The position numbers and the translations under genes were made by a program. From the NCBI RefSeq assembly GCF_001890385.1, contig NZ_CP018221.1:2901501-2965500 (forward strand): a stretch of 64,000 bases of DNA, read 5' to 3'. Positions 1 through 8,771 of the stretch are shown here, one piece after another; the stretch's first letter is position 1; every line of letters starts with the position of its first letter. This DNA is from Tardibacter chloracetimidivorans. GTDB taxonomy: Bacteria; Pseudomonadota; Alphaproteobacteria; Sphingomonadales; Sphingomonadaceae. The notes beneath the pieces were generated by a model that was given only the letters and a program-made list of their open reading frames with translations, did not search any database and was not told where the DNA came from.

Positions 1-1
1 G

Positions 2-268
2 GTGTTCGTCTATGCGCTCCGGTCGCTGGGCCGGCAGATCGCCGCCGGCGTCAACGGCATCATCGCCTTCTTCCTGGTCACGGGCGGTCTCGGCTGGCTG
101 CTGATCCGTCACTGGGAGATCGGCCCGATGGGCCTGGTCTATGCGTCGGCCGCAGGCATGGTCGTTGCCGCGTTGTTGCAGGGAAGCTGGCTGCTCTACG
201 TCAGTTTGCGCCTTCCTCGGCAAAGCTCAGGCGCATTCGCGTCGCTTCCGCCGGGACATCGACCGTGA
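2..268 (+). CDS. C-terminal fragment of a multi-span membrane transporter (MATE/flippase-like)
   Basis: The reading frame is open at the left edge, so only the last 88 or so residues are present. Two hydrophobic spans are visible (about residues 17-36 and 43-68) joined by a short loop, and the tail is hydrophilic. The text resembles the last helices of MATE or polysaccharide-flippase transporters, but no diagnostic motif lies in this part, so the family is a guess. The last 68 bases overlap the convergent zinc-ribbon gene. The final 17 residues may therefore be read-through past the conserved end. Confidence 0.45.
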   Translation: MFVYALRSLGRQIAAGVNGIIAFFLVTGGLGWLLIRHWEIGPMGLVYASAAGMVVAALLQGSWLLYVSLRLPRQSSGAFASLPPGHRP

Positions 269-1010
269 CACCGTCGAACGGCAGTGATGCGCCCGCTTCC
301 AGCGTCGGCGCAGGGGCGCTGATCGTCCAGGCATAGATGGGCTGACCGTCACTGCTCAGCAGTTCCGCGCGAATATCCGGCACGGGAAGTTCGGTCCGCG
401 TCGGGTTGTCGATGCGGCCGGTCACGGTCAGTATCTCATAGCCATTGTCCAGCCGCCGCCGTTCGGGCGCGCCGGTGGGCGCAAGCTGCAGCAGCGATGC
501 CGGATCGCTGATCACCGGCTGTCCCCCAAGGCGCGCGGCGATTCCGTCGATACCGCCCATGGTCACAAGGCCGATGTTCAGCGCGACAAGCGCAACCGCG
601 CCTGCGACCGCCACCATCGTCCATCGCCTTGCCGGGTTGCGGCGGGGACGGAAGGGCGGCTCATGCGCAAAGGGATTGATGTCCGGGACCACCGCGGGGC
701 CGGCCGGTTCCTCGTCCTCCTCGACGTGCGCGGCGCGCATCGGGGAGGCCTCGGCCACCCAGGATGGAGGCGGCGGCGGTGGAGGAGGAGGTTCGGCGAG
801 CGATGTGTCGCTGTCCGGCGCAAGCGATTCGAACGCGGCGACCACCTTGCGCGCGCCGCGCTCCACCAGGTCGCGGCCGGTCACTTCCTCGGGCGGGCCC
901 TGGAACCAGCTGTGCTTGCACGCCGCGCAGCGCACCTTGCGCCCGGCCGGGCCGATCGCCGCGTCCGGAACAAGATAGCGTGTCCCGCAGCTTGGACAGG
1001 TTAGCATCAT
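201..1010 (-). CDS. Zinc-ribbon domain membrane protein (MJ0042-type finger, DUF3426-like C-terminus)
   Basis: A 269-residue protein. It opens with a zinc finger of two CxxC pairs (Cys5/Cys8 and Cys28/Cys31), the MJ0042 type common at the N-terminus of alphaproteobacterial membrane proteins. A poly-proline stretch follows at about residues 74-82, then one transmembrane helix at about 130-152. The C-terminal domain of about 100 residues resembles DUF3426 and should lie in the periplasm. A second Met at residue 2 could be the real start. It is divergent from ftsE, a common arrangement in sphingomonads. The function is unknown; the architecture suggests a membrane-anchored regulatory or scaffold protein. 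Confidence 0.8.
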   Translation of the reverse strand: MMLTCPSCGTRYLVPDAAIGPAGRKVRCAACKHSWFQGPPEEVTGRDLVERGARKVVAAFESLAPDSDTSLAEPPPPPPPPPSWVAEASPMRAAHVEEDEEPAGPAVVPDINPFAHEPPFRPRRNPARRWTMVAVAGAVALVALNIGLVTMGGIDGIAARLGGQPVISDPASLLQLAPTGAPERRRLDNGYEILTVTGRIDNPTRTELPVPDIRAELLSSDGQPIYAWTISAPAPTLEAGASLPFDGVTVDVPAEATRMRLSFAEEGAN

Positions 1011-1174
1011 CGCGTCAATCCGCGCTCATCAAGACAGACCCCGGCACATCGATGAACCGATGGCGCGCACAGTTAGAAGGCATCCGCCCGCTGGACGCAA
1101 GCCTTGCCATCGGCCAAACAGGCAAAAGAATTAATGGGTTTCGACCCCGGGATATTGGCGAGCCGGTTGCAGCA

Positions 1175-1891
1175 ATGGTCAGCGTTGTTCGATTCGAGAA
1201 TGTCGGCCTGCGCTATGGCACGGGCGCGGAGACGCTGCGCGATCTGAACTTCGCGCTGGAGGAAGGTTCGTTTCATTTTCTGAGCGGTTCGTCGGGGGCG
1301 GGCAAGACGTCGCTGCTTCGCCTGCTTTATCTGGCGCAGCGGCCAAGCCGGGGGTTCATTTCGCTGTTCGGGGAGGATGTCGTCACCATGGCGCGTTCGC
1401 GCCTTCCAGCGCTCAGGCGGCGGATCGGGGTGGTGTTTCAGGATTTCCGTCTCGTCTCGCATCTGTCGGCGTTCGACAATGTGGCCCTTCCGCTGCGGAT
1501 CGCTGGCGTCGGCGAGACCGAGATCAACGATCATGTCACCGAACTGCTTGAATGGGTGGGCCTTGCCGGACGTTCGGCGGCGCGGCCCGCCACGCTTTCG
1601 GGTGGCGAGCAGCAGCGCGTCGCCATCGCACGGGCAGTGATCGGCCGGCCCGAACTGCTGGTGGCCGACGAGCCCACCGGAAACGTCGATCAGGACATGG
1701 CTTTCCGGCTGATGCATCTGTTCGACGAGCTGAACCGGCTTGGCACCACGGTGCTGGTCGCGACGCATGACCCGTTGCTGATGTCGCGGGTGCCGTCGGC
1801 GCGAACGATGCGGCTGGAGCGCGGCCGGTTGATCAATGGCGACACGCGGGACATCGCCGCGCAGCCGCCCGTCGCGCGGACCGCTTCATGA
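1175..1891 (+). CDS. ftsE: Cell division ATP-binding protein FtsE
   Basis: ABC ATPase of 238 residues that pairs with FtsX at the divisome and drives periplasmic activation of peptidoglycan hydrolases. The Walker A motif GSSGAGKT is at residues 38-45, the Q-loop at Gln89, the LSGGEQQR signature at 141-148, Walker B Asp165-Glu166 and the H-loop His198. The frame stays open far upstream, but the ATG at 1175 gives the normal family length and begins directly with the conserved first strand, so the longer upstream part is rejected. The stop overlaps the ftsX start by four bases, which implies translational coupling. Confidence 0.95.
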   Translation: MVSVVRFENVGLRYGTGAETLRDLNFALEEGSFHFLSGSSGAGKTSLLRLLYLAQRPSRGFISLFGEDVVTMARSRLPALRRRIGVVFQDFRLVSHLSAFDNVALPLRIAGVGETEINDHVTELLEWVGLAGRSAARPATLSGGEQQRVAIARAVIGRPELLVADEPTGNVDQDMAFRLMHLFDELNRLGTTVLVATHDPLLMSRVPSARTMRLERGRLINGDTRDIAAQPPVARTAS

Positions 1892-2778
1892 TCCCGCGCT
1901 TCACCCTGGGCACGGCCGAAGGATTGCTGCCCGCGCTCCGCGCCTTTTCGGTGCTGCCGATGCTGATCGGAATCATGGTGTTCCTGACCGCGCTTGCCCT
2001 TGCAGGCGCGCTGTCGCTGACGAGCGCCGCCGAGGGGCTGTCGCGCGAACTGTCGCGGACGCTGACCGTCCAGATCGTCCATAACGACCCCGCCGTGCGC
2101 GAGCGGGAGGCGCGGGCCGCCGCCGCCGCACTTGGCAAGATGCCCGGCGTCGCTTCGGTCAAGCCGTTCAACCGCGAGGAGATAGGCGCTTTCCTGGAGC
2201 CCTGGCTAGGCGCGGCGACATTTGATCCGGAGCTTCCCCTGCCCGCGCTGATCGACGTGAGCTTTGACGGGGCGAGCAGCGACGGTGTCGGACGGGTCCG
2301 CGCGATTTTGGGGCGGGTGGCCCCGCACGCCCGCATCGACGAGCAAAGCGCATGGCTCCAGCCCTTGTCGGGCCTGCTCGACACATTGCGGCTGCTGGGC
2401 GTGGGCATCGTGCTGCTGGTTGCGCTGGCGATGGTGGGCACGGTAGTCCTCGCCACCAGGGCGGCGCTCAACACGCATCGCGAAACGATCGAGGTCATGC
2501 ATCTGATGGGGGCGACGGACGGGCAGATTTCCCGGCTTTTCGAGCGTCGTTCGGCATTTGACGGACTGCTCGGCGGGCTGATGGCGCTTGCCGCCGCCTT
2601 TCTCGTGCTGGCGGCGCTTCAGGCGCGGGTCATCGCCACGGGATCGGGCCTGCTCGGCAGCGTCGGTATGCCCGCCCATGTCTGGCCGGCCCTTGCAGCG
2701 CTGCCGGTGCTCGCCGCACTGCTTGCGGCGGTGACGGCGAGGCTCACCGTCTTTCGGAGCCTGAGCGAAAGGCTGTGA
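1888..2778 (+). CDS. ftsX: Cell division permease FtsX
   Basis: A 296-residue inner-membrane partner of FtsE. Topology matches the family: an N-terminal helix at about residues 24-46, a periplasmic loop of roughly 110 residues, then three helices grouped in the C-terminal half with the FtsX permease segment between them. It starts inside the ftsE stop codon (ATGA) and its own end overlaps the following ydcF-like gene by four bases, so ftsE-ftsX-ydcF-plsC appears to be one transcript. Sequence conservation in this family is low, so the call rests on topology plus the ftsE neighbour. Confidence 0.93.
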   Translation: MIPRFTLGTAEGLLPALRAFSVLPMLIGIMVFLTALALAGALSLTSAAEGLSRELSRTLTVQIVHNDPAVREREARAAAAALGKMPGVASVKPFNREEIGAFLEPWLGAATFDPELPLPALIDVSFDGASSDGVGRVRAILGRVAPHARIDEQSAWLQPLSGLLDTLRLLGVGIVLLVALAMVGTVVLATRAALNTHRETIEVMHLMGATDGQISRLFERRSAFDGLLGGLMALAAAFLVLAALQARVIATGSGLLGSVGMPAHVWPALAALPVLAALLAAVTARLTVFRSLSERL

Positions 2779-3320
2779 GAAGCGCGCTGGTCCGCATTGT
2801 CGCCGCCGCAGTGCTCATCTGGGTGCTGGGTTTTGCGCTATGGGTGGTGCTGCTGCCCGAACGCGGCGATGACGGCATCAGGACCGACGGCATTGTCGTG
2901 ATGACCGGCGGGCCGGGCCGCGTCGATCGCGGCGTCGACCTGCTCCGCGCCGGTCGGGCCAAAAGGCTGCTCGTCTCGGGCGTCGCCCGCACCGTCCGCC
3001 CGCATGAGCTTGCGCTCACCGTGGACGCGCCGCCGTCGCTCTTCCAATGCTGCGTCGATCTGGGGCGCGAGGCAGTGGACACGCGGTCCAACGCCGACGA
3101 GACGGCGAAGTGGGTGAAGCGGCGCGGCTATCGCTCCATCCGCCTCGTGACCTCGGCCTGGCACATGCCGCGCGCGCGGCTGGAGCTGTCGGCCCGGCTC
3201 GACGACGATGTCCTGATCGTGTCGGACGCGGTGCCGGGCGAGCGGCCGCCCGCCGCCATGTCGCGCGAATACACCAAATATGTGCTGCGGCTGCTGGCTG
3301 TGTGGCTGGGGATCGTCTGA
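2775..3320 (+). CDS. YdcF/SanA-family protein (DUF218)
   Basis: A 181-residue protein with an N-terminal membrane anchor (about residues 5-26) followed by a DUF218 domain. The family hallmarks are visible: the VVMTGGPGRVDRG segment at about 39-51, a central acidic NADETAKW motif, and a conserved TSAWHMPRA segment. DUF218 proteins of this kind act at the cell envelope and have been linked to barrier function, but their chemistry is unsettled. Translation begins at GTG 2775, overlapping the ftsX stop, and the next gene starts directly after its stop, so it is coupled to ftsX and plsC. Confidence 0.85.
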   Translation: MRSALVRIVAAAVLIWVLGFALWVVLLPERGDDGIRTDGIVVMTGGPGRVDRGVDLLRAGRAKRLLVSGVARTVRPHELALTVDAPPSLFQCCVDLGREAVDTRSNADETAKWVKRRGYRSIRLVTSAWHMPRARLELSARLDDDVLIVSDAVPGERPPAAMSREYTKYVLRLLAVWLGIV

Positions 3321-4013
3321 ATGGCGTGGCTGCGCTCGCTTGTCTATTCGGCCGTCTTCTACGGGCTTACCGTTCCGATCGTCATCCTGGCGGTTCCCAT
3401 TGCGTTCAACCCCAGGCTGCTGAAGCCCTATGTCCATGGCTGGGCGCATTTCCACCAATGGTGTGCGCGCTGGCTGCTGGGCATCAGGCTGAAGGTGGAA
3501 GGGGCCTTGCCTGCCGAACATGTGCTGGTCGCGGCCAAGCATGAATCGGCCTATGAGACGATTGCGCTTATCGGGCTTTTGAACGAGCCGGTGATCGTGT
3601 TGAAGGCGGAGCTTGCGGCGATCCCGCTCTGGGGCTGGCTTGCGCGGCGCTATGGCATGATCCCGGTCGATCGCGAGGGCACCACCCGGGCGCTTCGCGC
3701 CATGCTGAAGGCAGCCAATGCGGCCCGCGACAGCGGCCGCCCGGTTGCCATCTTTCCGGAAGGCACCCGCGTCCCGCACGGCGAATCGCCGCCCGTCCGC
3801 TCAGGCTTTGCGGGGCTGTACCGCCATCTTGGCCTGCCCGTCGTGCCGGTCGCGCTGGACGCGGGGCGGCTATGGCCGCGCGACAGCTTCGTGAAGCACG
3901 CCGGCACCATCACCATTCGCTTTGGCGACATGATCCCGCCCTGCCTGCCGAGAAACGAGGCCGAGGCGCGCGTCCATGCCGCGATCAACGCGCTCAACGC
4001 TCCATCGCACTGA
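3321..4013 (+). CDS. 1-acyl-sn-glycerol-3-phosphate acyltransferase-like (PlsC family)
   Basis: A 230-residue acyltransferase of the PlsC/LPLAT family, which acylates lysophosphatidate on the way to phosphatidate. One N-terminal transmembrane helix is present at about residues 7-28. The catalytic block I reads HESAYE at residues 74-79, an HX4E variant where the canonical motif is HX4D. Block III, FPEGTR, is intact at about residue 146. The ATG directly follows the upstream stop codon, so it is the last gene of the ftsEX transcript. The substrate could be another lysophospholipid. The acidic substitution is also known to me from related alphaproteobacterial members, so loss of activity is not implied. 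Confidence 0.88.
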   Translation: MAWLRSLVYSAVFYGLTVPIVILAVPIAFNPRLLKPYVHGWAHFHQWCARWLLGIRLKVEGALPAEHVLVAAKHESAYETIALIGLLNEPVIVLKAELAAIPLWGWLARRYGMIPVDREGTTRALRAMLKAANAARDSGRPVAIFPEGTRVPHGESPPVRSGFAGLYRHLGLPVVPVALDAGRLWPRDSFVKHAGTITIRFGDMIPPCLPRNEAEARVHAAINALNAPSH

Positions 4014-4151
4014 CCGAAGTCCGGGCGGGCGATTGTATGCGGGGTTTCTGGCGGAGTGTGCTACATTCCCAGCCATCACAGAAAACACGCTTCAAGCATT
4101 TTGGTGACTGAGGGACCTGCGCGCCCCCGCTTGCAACGGGAAACGCGCGCC

Positions 4152-4367
4152 ATGGACCTCAACTCCCTTCTGTCTCAAGAACAACTGGCTCTGATGCAGG
4201 CAGACGCCGCCACCAGCGCGGCTGAACTGGCTGGCCATGATCGGGCATTGTCCGCCTTGCGCCCCCTGATCGAGGCCATGGGATTTCCCCATCGGCCATA
4301 TCGGAAGCCCTGCCTGCCGCGAAATTCGCAGTTTGCCGGCAACAGCATGGAGCGCCCCAGCAGATGA
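4152..4367 (+). CDS. Small hypothetical protein
   Basis: A 71-residue protein, not recognised. The N-terminal 45 residues look helical and amphipathic (Leu/Ala/Glu/Gln-rich), and the C-terminus is basic and proline-containing. An in-frame upstream start at 4056 exists, but ATG 4152 is preferred because the text before it has no protein-like composition. The ribosome-binding signal before 4152 is weak. The stop overlaps the next small gene by four bases (ATGA), which favours both being real and coupled. Confidence 0.4.
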   Translation: MDLNSLLSQEQLALMQADAATSAAELAGHDRALSALRPLIEAMGFPHRPYRKPCLPRNSQFAGNSMERPSR

Positions 4368-4576
4368 GCAAGTTGGACGAATATAATGCCCGCGCGGCGG
4401 AAAGCCTGATCGCGCTTGAAGCGGCCACGACCGAGCGGGATCGCCTGTATCATCGCAGGGCATATGGCATTTGGCGCAATCTCATAGCGGGCATGGGCGA
4501 TGGTGCGAAGGCGCCGTCTTCCGTCCCCGCGCCCAAGGCCGCCGCGTCCAAGGCTGCCGCGTCCAGAGTGCGCTGA
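4364..4576 (+). CDS. Small hypothetical protein with Ala/Lys/Pro-rich tail
   Basis: A 70-residue protein, not recognised. Residues 1-45 form a predicted amphipathic helix with many Glu, Arg and Ala residues. The tail (about 50-70) is a low-complexity Ala/Lys/Ser/Pro run with a repeated AAASKAAAS-like unit, similar to basic tails of small DNA- or RNA-associated proteins. The start codon lies inside the previous gene's stop (ATGA), so the two are probably translated together. No function is proposed. Confidence 0.45.
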   Translation: MSKLDEYNARAAESLIALEAATTERDRLYHRRAYGIWRNLIAGMGDGAKAPSSVPAPKAAASKAAASRVR

Positions 4577-4653
4577 CGGACCAGGGCGAATCGCCGCTGC
4601 GTTGGCAGGGAGCGGCCGCCGCCACTCAATCGAACTTTCACCAGGAGCTTGAA

Positions 4654-4776
4654 ATGGCCAAAAGCCAACGCAAAGGAACCAAGGAGGCCCGAAAGCCGAA
4701 GAAGGCCGGGCCGACGAAACAGAACGCCTCCAACCCTTCGGTCAAGGGGCCGCTGAGCAATCTCATGAAGAAATGA
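4654..4776 (+). CDS. Very small lysine-rich protein (40 aa)
   Basis: Only 40 residues, strongly basic (about a third Lys/Arg), with the pattern of a disordered nucleic-acid-binding peptide. A clear Shine-Dalgarno (AGGAG at 4643-4647) stands six bases before ATG 4654, which is the main reason for accepting so short a gene. The upstream part of the open frame crosses the previous gene in another phase and is ignored. I remember similar short Lys/Pro-rich proteins in sphingomonads but cannot name a family. Confidence 0.55.
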   Translation: MAKSQRKGTKEARKPKKAGPTKQNASNPSVKGPLSNLMKK

Positions 4777-4873
4777 CGGGTGGGGACACGGGTGCATGCA
4801 GCGCCTGCCTCACGCCGGCCTTGCAGGCACGCGGCGATAGAGATTCCTTTCTGCCTGCCAGTAGGAGATCGTC

Positions 4874-5176
4874 ATGCCGTCCCGCCTAGCCAGTAGAACC
4901 GGCCATCGGCTTTCCGCGCCTGCACTGCCGCAATCACAGCGCCAGCCGGCCGTGAACGCAGGAATGTATTTCGAAGTCTATCGAGCGCCGTTCGTCAGAC
5001 TCACGTCAACCTTGAGCGGCGGTGGTGACTGGCGCTGGCGCTTCTGCCGGCCAGGCGGAATCATCGTCGCGGCATCCCAGGGCTATCCGACGGAAACCGA
5101 ATGCAGACATTCCATCGCCATGCTGGCATGTGGCGCCGCCAATGCGGTGGTGCGAGACGTCTTTTCTCCTAGCTGA
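4874..5176 (+). CDS. DUF1508 (YegP-like) domain protein
   Basis: A 100-residue protein. From about residue 31 it fits the DUF1508 repeat: a strand beginning MYFEVYRAP, then the WRWRF core, an Asn/Gly-turn equivalent (RPGGIIVAASQGY) and a short helix with a Glu/Cys-containing segment. One copy is present, whereas E. coli YegP has two. The ATG at 4874 has a good Shine-Dalgarno (AGGAG at 4863-4867) and is kept, although ATG 4964 starts exactly at the domain. The family function is unknown. Confidence 0.65.
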   Translation: MPSRLASRTGHRLSAPALPQSQRQPAVNAGMYFEVYRAPFVRLTSTLSGGGDWRWRFCRPGGIIVAASQGYPTETECRHSIAMLACGAANAVVRDVFSPS

Positions 5177-5208
5177 GCCGGGAAGTCCGGCTCGACACCA
5201 TGGCCGGT

Positions 5209-6120
5209 TCAATCGTGCGCCCTGCCGAAATCGGGCCGCGCATCGTCCTGACCCTGATCGATGATGCTGCGCCGGATCGCACGCGTGCGCGAAAACAGGT
5301 TGAACAGCGCATCGCCGTCGTCCCAGCGGATCGCGCGCTGCAACGCCGTCATATCCTCGGTGAAGCGCTGCAGCATCTCCAGCACCGCTTCCTTGTTGGC
5401 GAGGAAGACGTCGCGCCACATCGTCGGGTCCGAGGCGGCGATCCGCGTGAAGTCGCGAAAGCCGCCGGCCGAATATTTGATGACTTCCGACCGGGTCACG
5501 CTTTCCATGTCGGACGCGGTGCCCACGATCGTATAGGCGATCAGATGCGGCAGATGGCTGGTGACGGCCAGCACCAGATCATGGTGTTTCGGGTCCATCA
5601 CTTCGACATTGGCGCCCAGCCGCGACCAGAAGGCGCTGAGCCGTTCCACCGCGAATGCCTCGGTCCGCTCGTCGGGGGTCAATATGCACCAGCGGTTATG
5701 GAACAGCTGCGCAAAGCCGGCGTCGGGGCCGCTGTTCTCGGTTCCCGCCACCGGGTGCCCCGGCACGATTGCTACGCCCGGCGGAAGCACGGCCCGCAGA
5801 TCGTCGAGAATGCTGCCCTTCACCGATCCCACGTCAGAGACCACCACGCCATCGGCCAGATCGGCGGCGATCGCCTCGCCCGCCTCACGCATCGCGCCCA
5901 CCGGCACGCAGAGCATGACCATGTCGGCGTCGGTGACGGCTGCGCCCGGGGTGTCGGTGACGTCGTCGGCGATGCCCAGCTCGGCCGCGCGCTCGCGGAC
6001 CGCCGGATCCGCGTCATAGCCGGTGATTCCGACGGTGGGCATATGCGCCCGCACCGCCCGCGCGATCGACGATCCGATGAGGCCGAGACCAATGATGGAG
6101 ATGCGGGAAAAGGGCAGCAT
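5209..6120 (-). CDS. tyrA: Prephenate (or arogenate) dehydrogenase
   Basis: A 303-residue NAD(P)-dependent dehydrogenase of tyrosine biosynthesis. The N-terminal Rossmann motif GLGLIGSS lies at residues 11-18. The central segment contains the conserved GHPVAGTENSGP block, and the C-terminal helical domain has the SHLPHLIAYTIV stretch with the catalytic-region His. There is no fused chorismate mutase or ACT domain, so it is the monofunctional form. It starts one base after hisC ends on the same strand, so hisC and tyrA form an operon. Whether it prefers prephenate or arogenate cannot be read from sequence. Confidence 0.92.
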   Translation of the reverse strand: MLPFSRISIIGLGLIGSSIARAVRAHMPTVGITGYDADPAVRERAAELGIADDVTDTPGAAVTDADMVMLCVPVGAMREAGEAIAADLADGVVVSDVGSVKGSILDDLRAVLPPGVAIVPGHPVAGTENSGPDAGFAQLFHNRWCILTPDERTEAFAVERLSAFWSRLGANVEVMDPKHHDLVLAVTSHLPHLIAYTIVGTASDMESVTRSEVIKYSAGGFRDFTRIAASDPTMWRDVFLANKEAVLEMLQRFTEDMTALQRAIRWDDGDALFNLFSRTRAIRRSIIDQGQDDARPDFGRAHD

Positions 6121-6121
6121 C

Positions 6122-7231
6122 TCAGTCGGCGCTCCGTTCCATATAGGCGCGGAGAGCGGCCGTCAGGCCCTGCATTTCCGCCTCGGTCCCGATGGTGATC
6201 CGCAATGCGTTGGGCAGGCCCTGCCCCGGTAGCCAGCGCACGATATATCCTGCCTCCATCAGCGCGTGATAGGCGCCCTCCGCCGTGACCGGACCCGTTT
6301 CGGGAAAGGTGACGAGCGTGAAATTGGCCCTGGAGCGGACGGCGCGCACTCCGGCATTGCCAAGCCGGCCGATTTCCTCTTCGAACCAGGTCCGCCATCT
6401 GAGATTGTGGGCGCGGCAGCGGCGGACGAACGCCTCGTCGGCAAGCGCGGCGATTGCGGCCGCCTGCCCGGCGGTGGTGACGCAGAAGGGCGCGCGAATC
6501 TTGTGCAGCGCCTCGATAACGGGCGCGGGCCCATAGCCCCAGCCGATCCGCTCGGCGGCAAGGCCGTAGATCTTCGAGAAGGTCCGCGTCACCAGCACAT
6601 TGGATGCGGTCTTCGCCAGTTCCAGCCCGGCGTCGTCGTCCTCCGGTTCCAGATATTCGGCATAGGCCTGATCGATCACCAGCAGTACGTCTTGCGGCAG
6701 GCCCTTGTGCAGGCGGGCGATCTCGTCGCGGCTTGCGAAGGTGCCGGTCGGGTTGTTGGGATTGGCGAGAAAGACGACGCGCGTCCGCTCGGTCACCGCC
6801 GCCAGCATCGCATCGACATCGGTTGCATAGTCGCGGTCGGGCGCTTCGACCGGCTTCGCTCCCACCCGGCGCGCCGCGATCGGGTAGACGGAAAAGCCGA
6901 AGCGGGGGAACAGCACCTCATCGCCCACGCTCGCAAAAGCGCCGGCGGCCAGATGCAGTATCTCGTCCGATCCGGTGCCGTAGATCACCCGCGCCGGGTC
7001 CAGCCCATATTTGGCGGCAAGGGCTTCGCGAAGCGCGGCGGCCGATGCGTCCGGATAGCGGTGCAGCGTGCCGGATTCCCGCACATAGGCCGCGGCCGCC
7101 GCTTCCGGCGTGCCGAAGGGGTTCTCGTTCGAAGACAGCTTGGCGACCTTGCGCCCGTCGTCGGTGGTGGACCGGCCGGGCACATAGGGCGCAATGGCCT
7201 CTATCCACGGTTTGGCTTGCGGAGCGTTCAT
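6122..7231 (-). CDS. hisC: Histidinol-phosphate aminotransferase
   Basis: A 369-residue class II PLP aminotransferase. The SSNENPFG substrate-binding segment is at about 33-40, the NPNNPTG motif at about 157-163, and the Schiff-base lysine is Lys220 in the [11 protein letters not shown] block. HisC enzymes of this group often also transaminate phenylpyruvate or prephenate, which fits the immediate downstream tyrA. It is divergent from cysK across a 141-bp intergenic region. Confidence 0.93.
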   Translation of the reverse strand: MNAPQAKPWIEAIAPYVPGRSTTDDGRKVAKLSSNENPFGTPEAAAAAYVRESGTLHRYPDASAAALREALAAKYGLDPARVIYGTGSDEILHLAAGAFASVGDEVLFPRFGFSVYPIAARRVGAKPVEAPDRDYATDVDAMLAAVTERTRVVFLANPNNPTGTFASRDEIARLHKGLPQDVLLVIDQAYAEYLEPEDDDAGLELAKTASNVLVTRTFSKIYGLAAERIGWGYGPAPVIEALHKIRAPFCVTTAGQAAAIAALADEAFVRRCRAHNLRWRTWFEEEIGRLGNAGVRAVRSRANFTLVTFPETGPVTAEGAYHALMEAGYIVRWLPGQGLPNALRITIGTEAEMQGLTAALRAYMERSAD

Positions 7232-7372
7232 GGTGCCGACGCATTAGGCCCGCATACGCCAAATCGCAATCGAAAGCCGATTGCAGCGACAATACGCCAT
7301 CCGTCCAATGGCGGGCTTGACCGCGGTGGGTCCAGTTGAGATCACATTGGGACAACAGCAGGGAATCGCGCG

Positions 7373-8293
7373 ATGAAGGTCAATTCGGTACTGGAGACGA
7401 TCGGCAACACGCCGCATATTCGGTTGAGCCGGATGTTCGGCCCCGATCACGAGGTGTGGAACAAGAGCGAGCGCGCCAATCCCGGCGGCTCGATCAAGGA
7501 CCGCATCGCGCTCGCGATGATCGAGGATGCCGAACGCACCGGCAAGCTGCAGCCCGGCGGCACGATCGTGGAGCCGACCTCCGGCAACACCGGCATCGGC
7601 CTGGCGATGGTCGCCGCCGTCAAGGGTTACAGGCTCATCCTCGTGATGCCAGAATCCATGTCGCTGGAGCGGCGCAGGCTGATGCTCGCCTATGGCGCGA
7701 GCTTCGATCTCACTCCGCGCGAAAAGGGGATGAAAGGCGCGATCGAGCGCGCGATCGAGCTGGTCGAGACGACCGACGGTGCATGGATGCCGCAGCAGTT
7801 TGAAAATCCTGCCAATATCGAAGTCCATGTCCGCACCACCGCGCGGGAAATCCTGGACGATTTTCGCGACACGCCGCTTGACGTGCTGGTCACCGGCGTC
7901 GGCACCGGGGGCCATATCACCGGCTGCGCCGAGGTGCTGAAGAAGGAATGGCCCGGCCTCAAGGTCTATGCGGTCGAACCCACGCTTTCACCGGTCATTT
8001 CCGGCGGCGCGCCCGGCCCTCACCCGATTCAGGGGATCGGCGCGGGCTTCGTGCCCGCCAACCTCCATACGCGGGTGCTGGACGGGGTAATCCAGGTCGA
8101 TCCGAACGACGCGAAGGAATATGCCCGCCGCGCGGCGCGGGAGGAGGGCCTGCTCGTCGGCATCTCGTCCGGCGCGACGCTGGCTGCGATCGCCCAGAAG
8201 CTTTCCGGCATGCCCAAGGGCACGCGGGTGCTGGGCTTCAACTATGACACCGGCGAGCGCTATCTGTCGGTGGCGGATTTCCTGCCGGAATAA
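7373..8293 (+). CDS. cysK: Cysteine synthase A (O-acetylserine sulfhydrylase)
   Basis: A 306-residue PLP enzyme joining O-acetylserine and sulfide to make cysteine. The PLP lysine is Lys42 in NPGGSIKDR, and the phosphate/carboxylate loop TSGNTG is at about residues 69-74. A glycine loop [10 protein letters not shown] and a C-terminal ISSGA motif are present. Length matches CysK. The upstream 141-bp region contains a TTGACC that could be a -35 element, but the -10 is unconvincing. No riboswitch is visible. Confidence 0.95.
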   Translation: MKVNSVLETIGNTPHIRLSRMFGPDHEVWNKSERANPGGSIKDRIALAMIEDAERTGKLQPGGTIVEPTSGNTGIGLAMVAAVKGYRLILVMPESMSLERRRLMLAYGASFDLTPREKGMKGAIERAIELVETTDGAWMPQQFENPANIEVHVRTTAREILDDFRDTPLDVLVTGVGTGGHITGCAEVLKKEWPGLKVYAVEPTLSPVISGGAPGPHPIQGIGAGFVPANLHTRVLDGVIQVDPNDAKEYARRAAREEGLLVGISSGATLAAIAQKLSGMPKGTRVLGFNYDTGERYLSVADFLPE

Positions 8294-8312
8294 CGCCCTC
8301 CGGGGGCCGGCG

Positions 8313-8612
8313 TCAGGGTTCGATCGCGAACAGGGTGACGCCGGCGTATCTCTCCGCCTCGGGCTCGAACACGGGCTGCGTCCGGAACCCGTCGGGGGCG
8401 AGCGCGACTTCGGATAGCCCGGTCACCTTGAAGCTGCCGATCTTCACTTCGCGGGGCGGCTTGCCCTCACGCGCCATTGTCACCGCGTCGAGATAGATCT
8501 CGCCGTGGCGGGTATAGAGGATGTGCGGCGCGAGCTTGACGGCCGAGCGGTTGTAAACCGCCTCGATGCAGTTCTTGCGCGCAATCGCTTCCAGGAGAAT
8601 CTTGGTGGGCAT
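8313..8612 (-). CDS. Conserved hypothetical protein, WYL-domain-like
   Basis: A 99-residue protein. Its order of elements resembles the SH3-like WYL fold: a short helix with AIARKNCIEAVYN, a strand region with LAPHILYTRHGEIYLDAV, a Lys/Arg-rich turn, then a segment like FKVTGLSEVAL. It lacks the helix-turn-helix that normally precedes WYL domains, so it would be a stand-alone ligand-sensing module. No good ribosome-binding site is seen before ATG 8612. It is convergent with cysK and separate from the ribosomal operon by a terminator. Confidence 0.6.
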   Translation of the reverse strand: MPTKILLEAIARKNCIEAVYNRSAVKLAPHILYTRHGEIYLDAVTMAREGKPPREVKIGSFKVTGLSEVALAPDGFRTQPVFEPEAERYAGVTLFAIEP

Positions 8613-8711
8613 GTGGGGCAGATGCGCGAACAGCGGCTCGCGATCAAGAGGCTTGCGGTCAATTCAGGGGAGGCGACCCCCACTGCGGCAGGGCCGGCCG
8701 GGCCACAGGCC

Positions 8712-8748
8712 AAAAGAAAAGGACCGCCCCGGCGATGCGCGGCGGTCC
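8712..8748 (-). terminator. Intrinsic terminator of the rpsF-rpsR-rplI operon
   Basis: On the minus strand an 8-bp stem (GGACCGCC with GGCGGTCC, 8741-8748 and 8721-8728) is followed by a TTTTCTTTT run (8712-8720). It lies 24 bases after the rplI stop and ends the ribosomal-protein operon. Confidence 0.9.
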
Positions 8749-8771
8749 TTCCTGTATCATTTCCGAAGCGA

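Noticed and set aside
5200..6198. A 332-codon plus-strand frame opposite tyrA
   Set aside because: Antisense of a gene with a complete Rossmann motif and family length.
7232..7372. Riboswitch or attenuator before cysK
   Set aside because: No conserved aptamer core, terminator or leader peptide could be found in the 141-bp gap.
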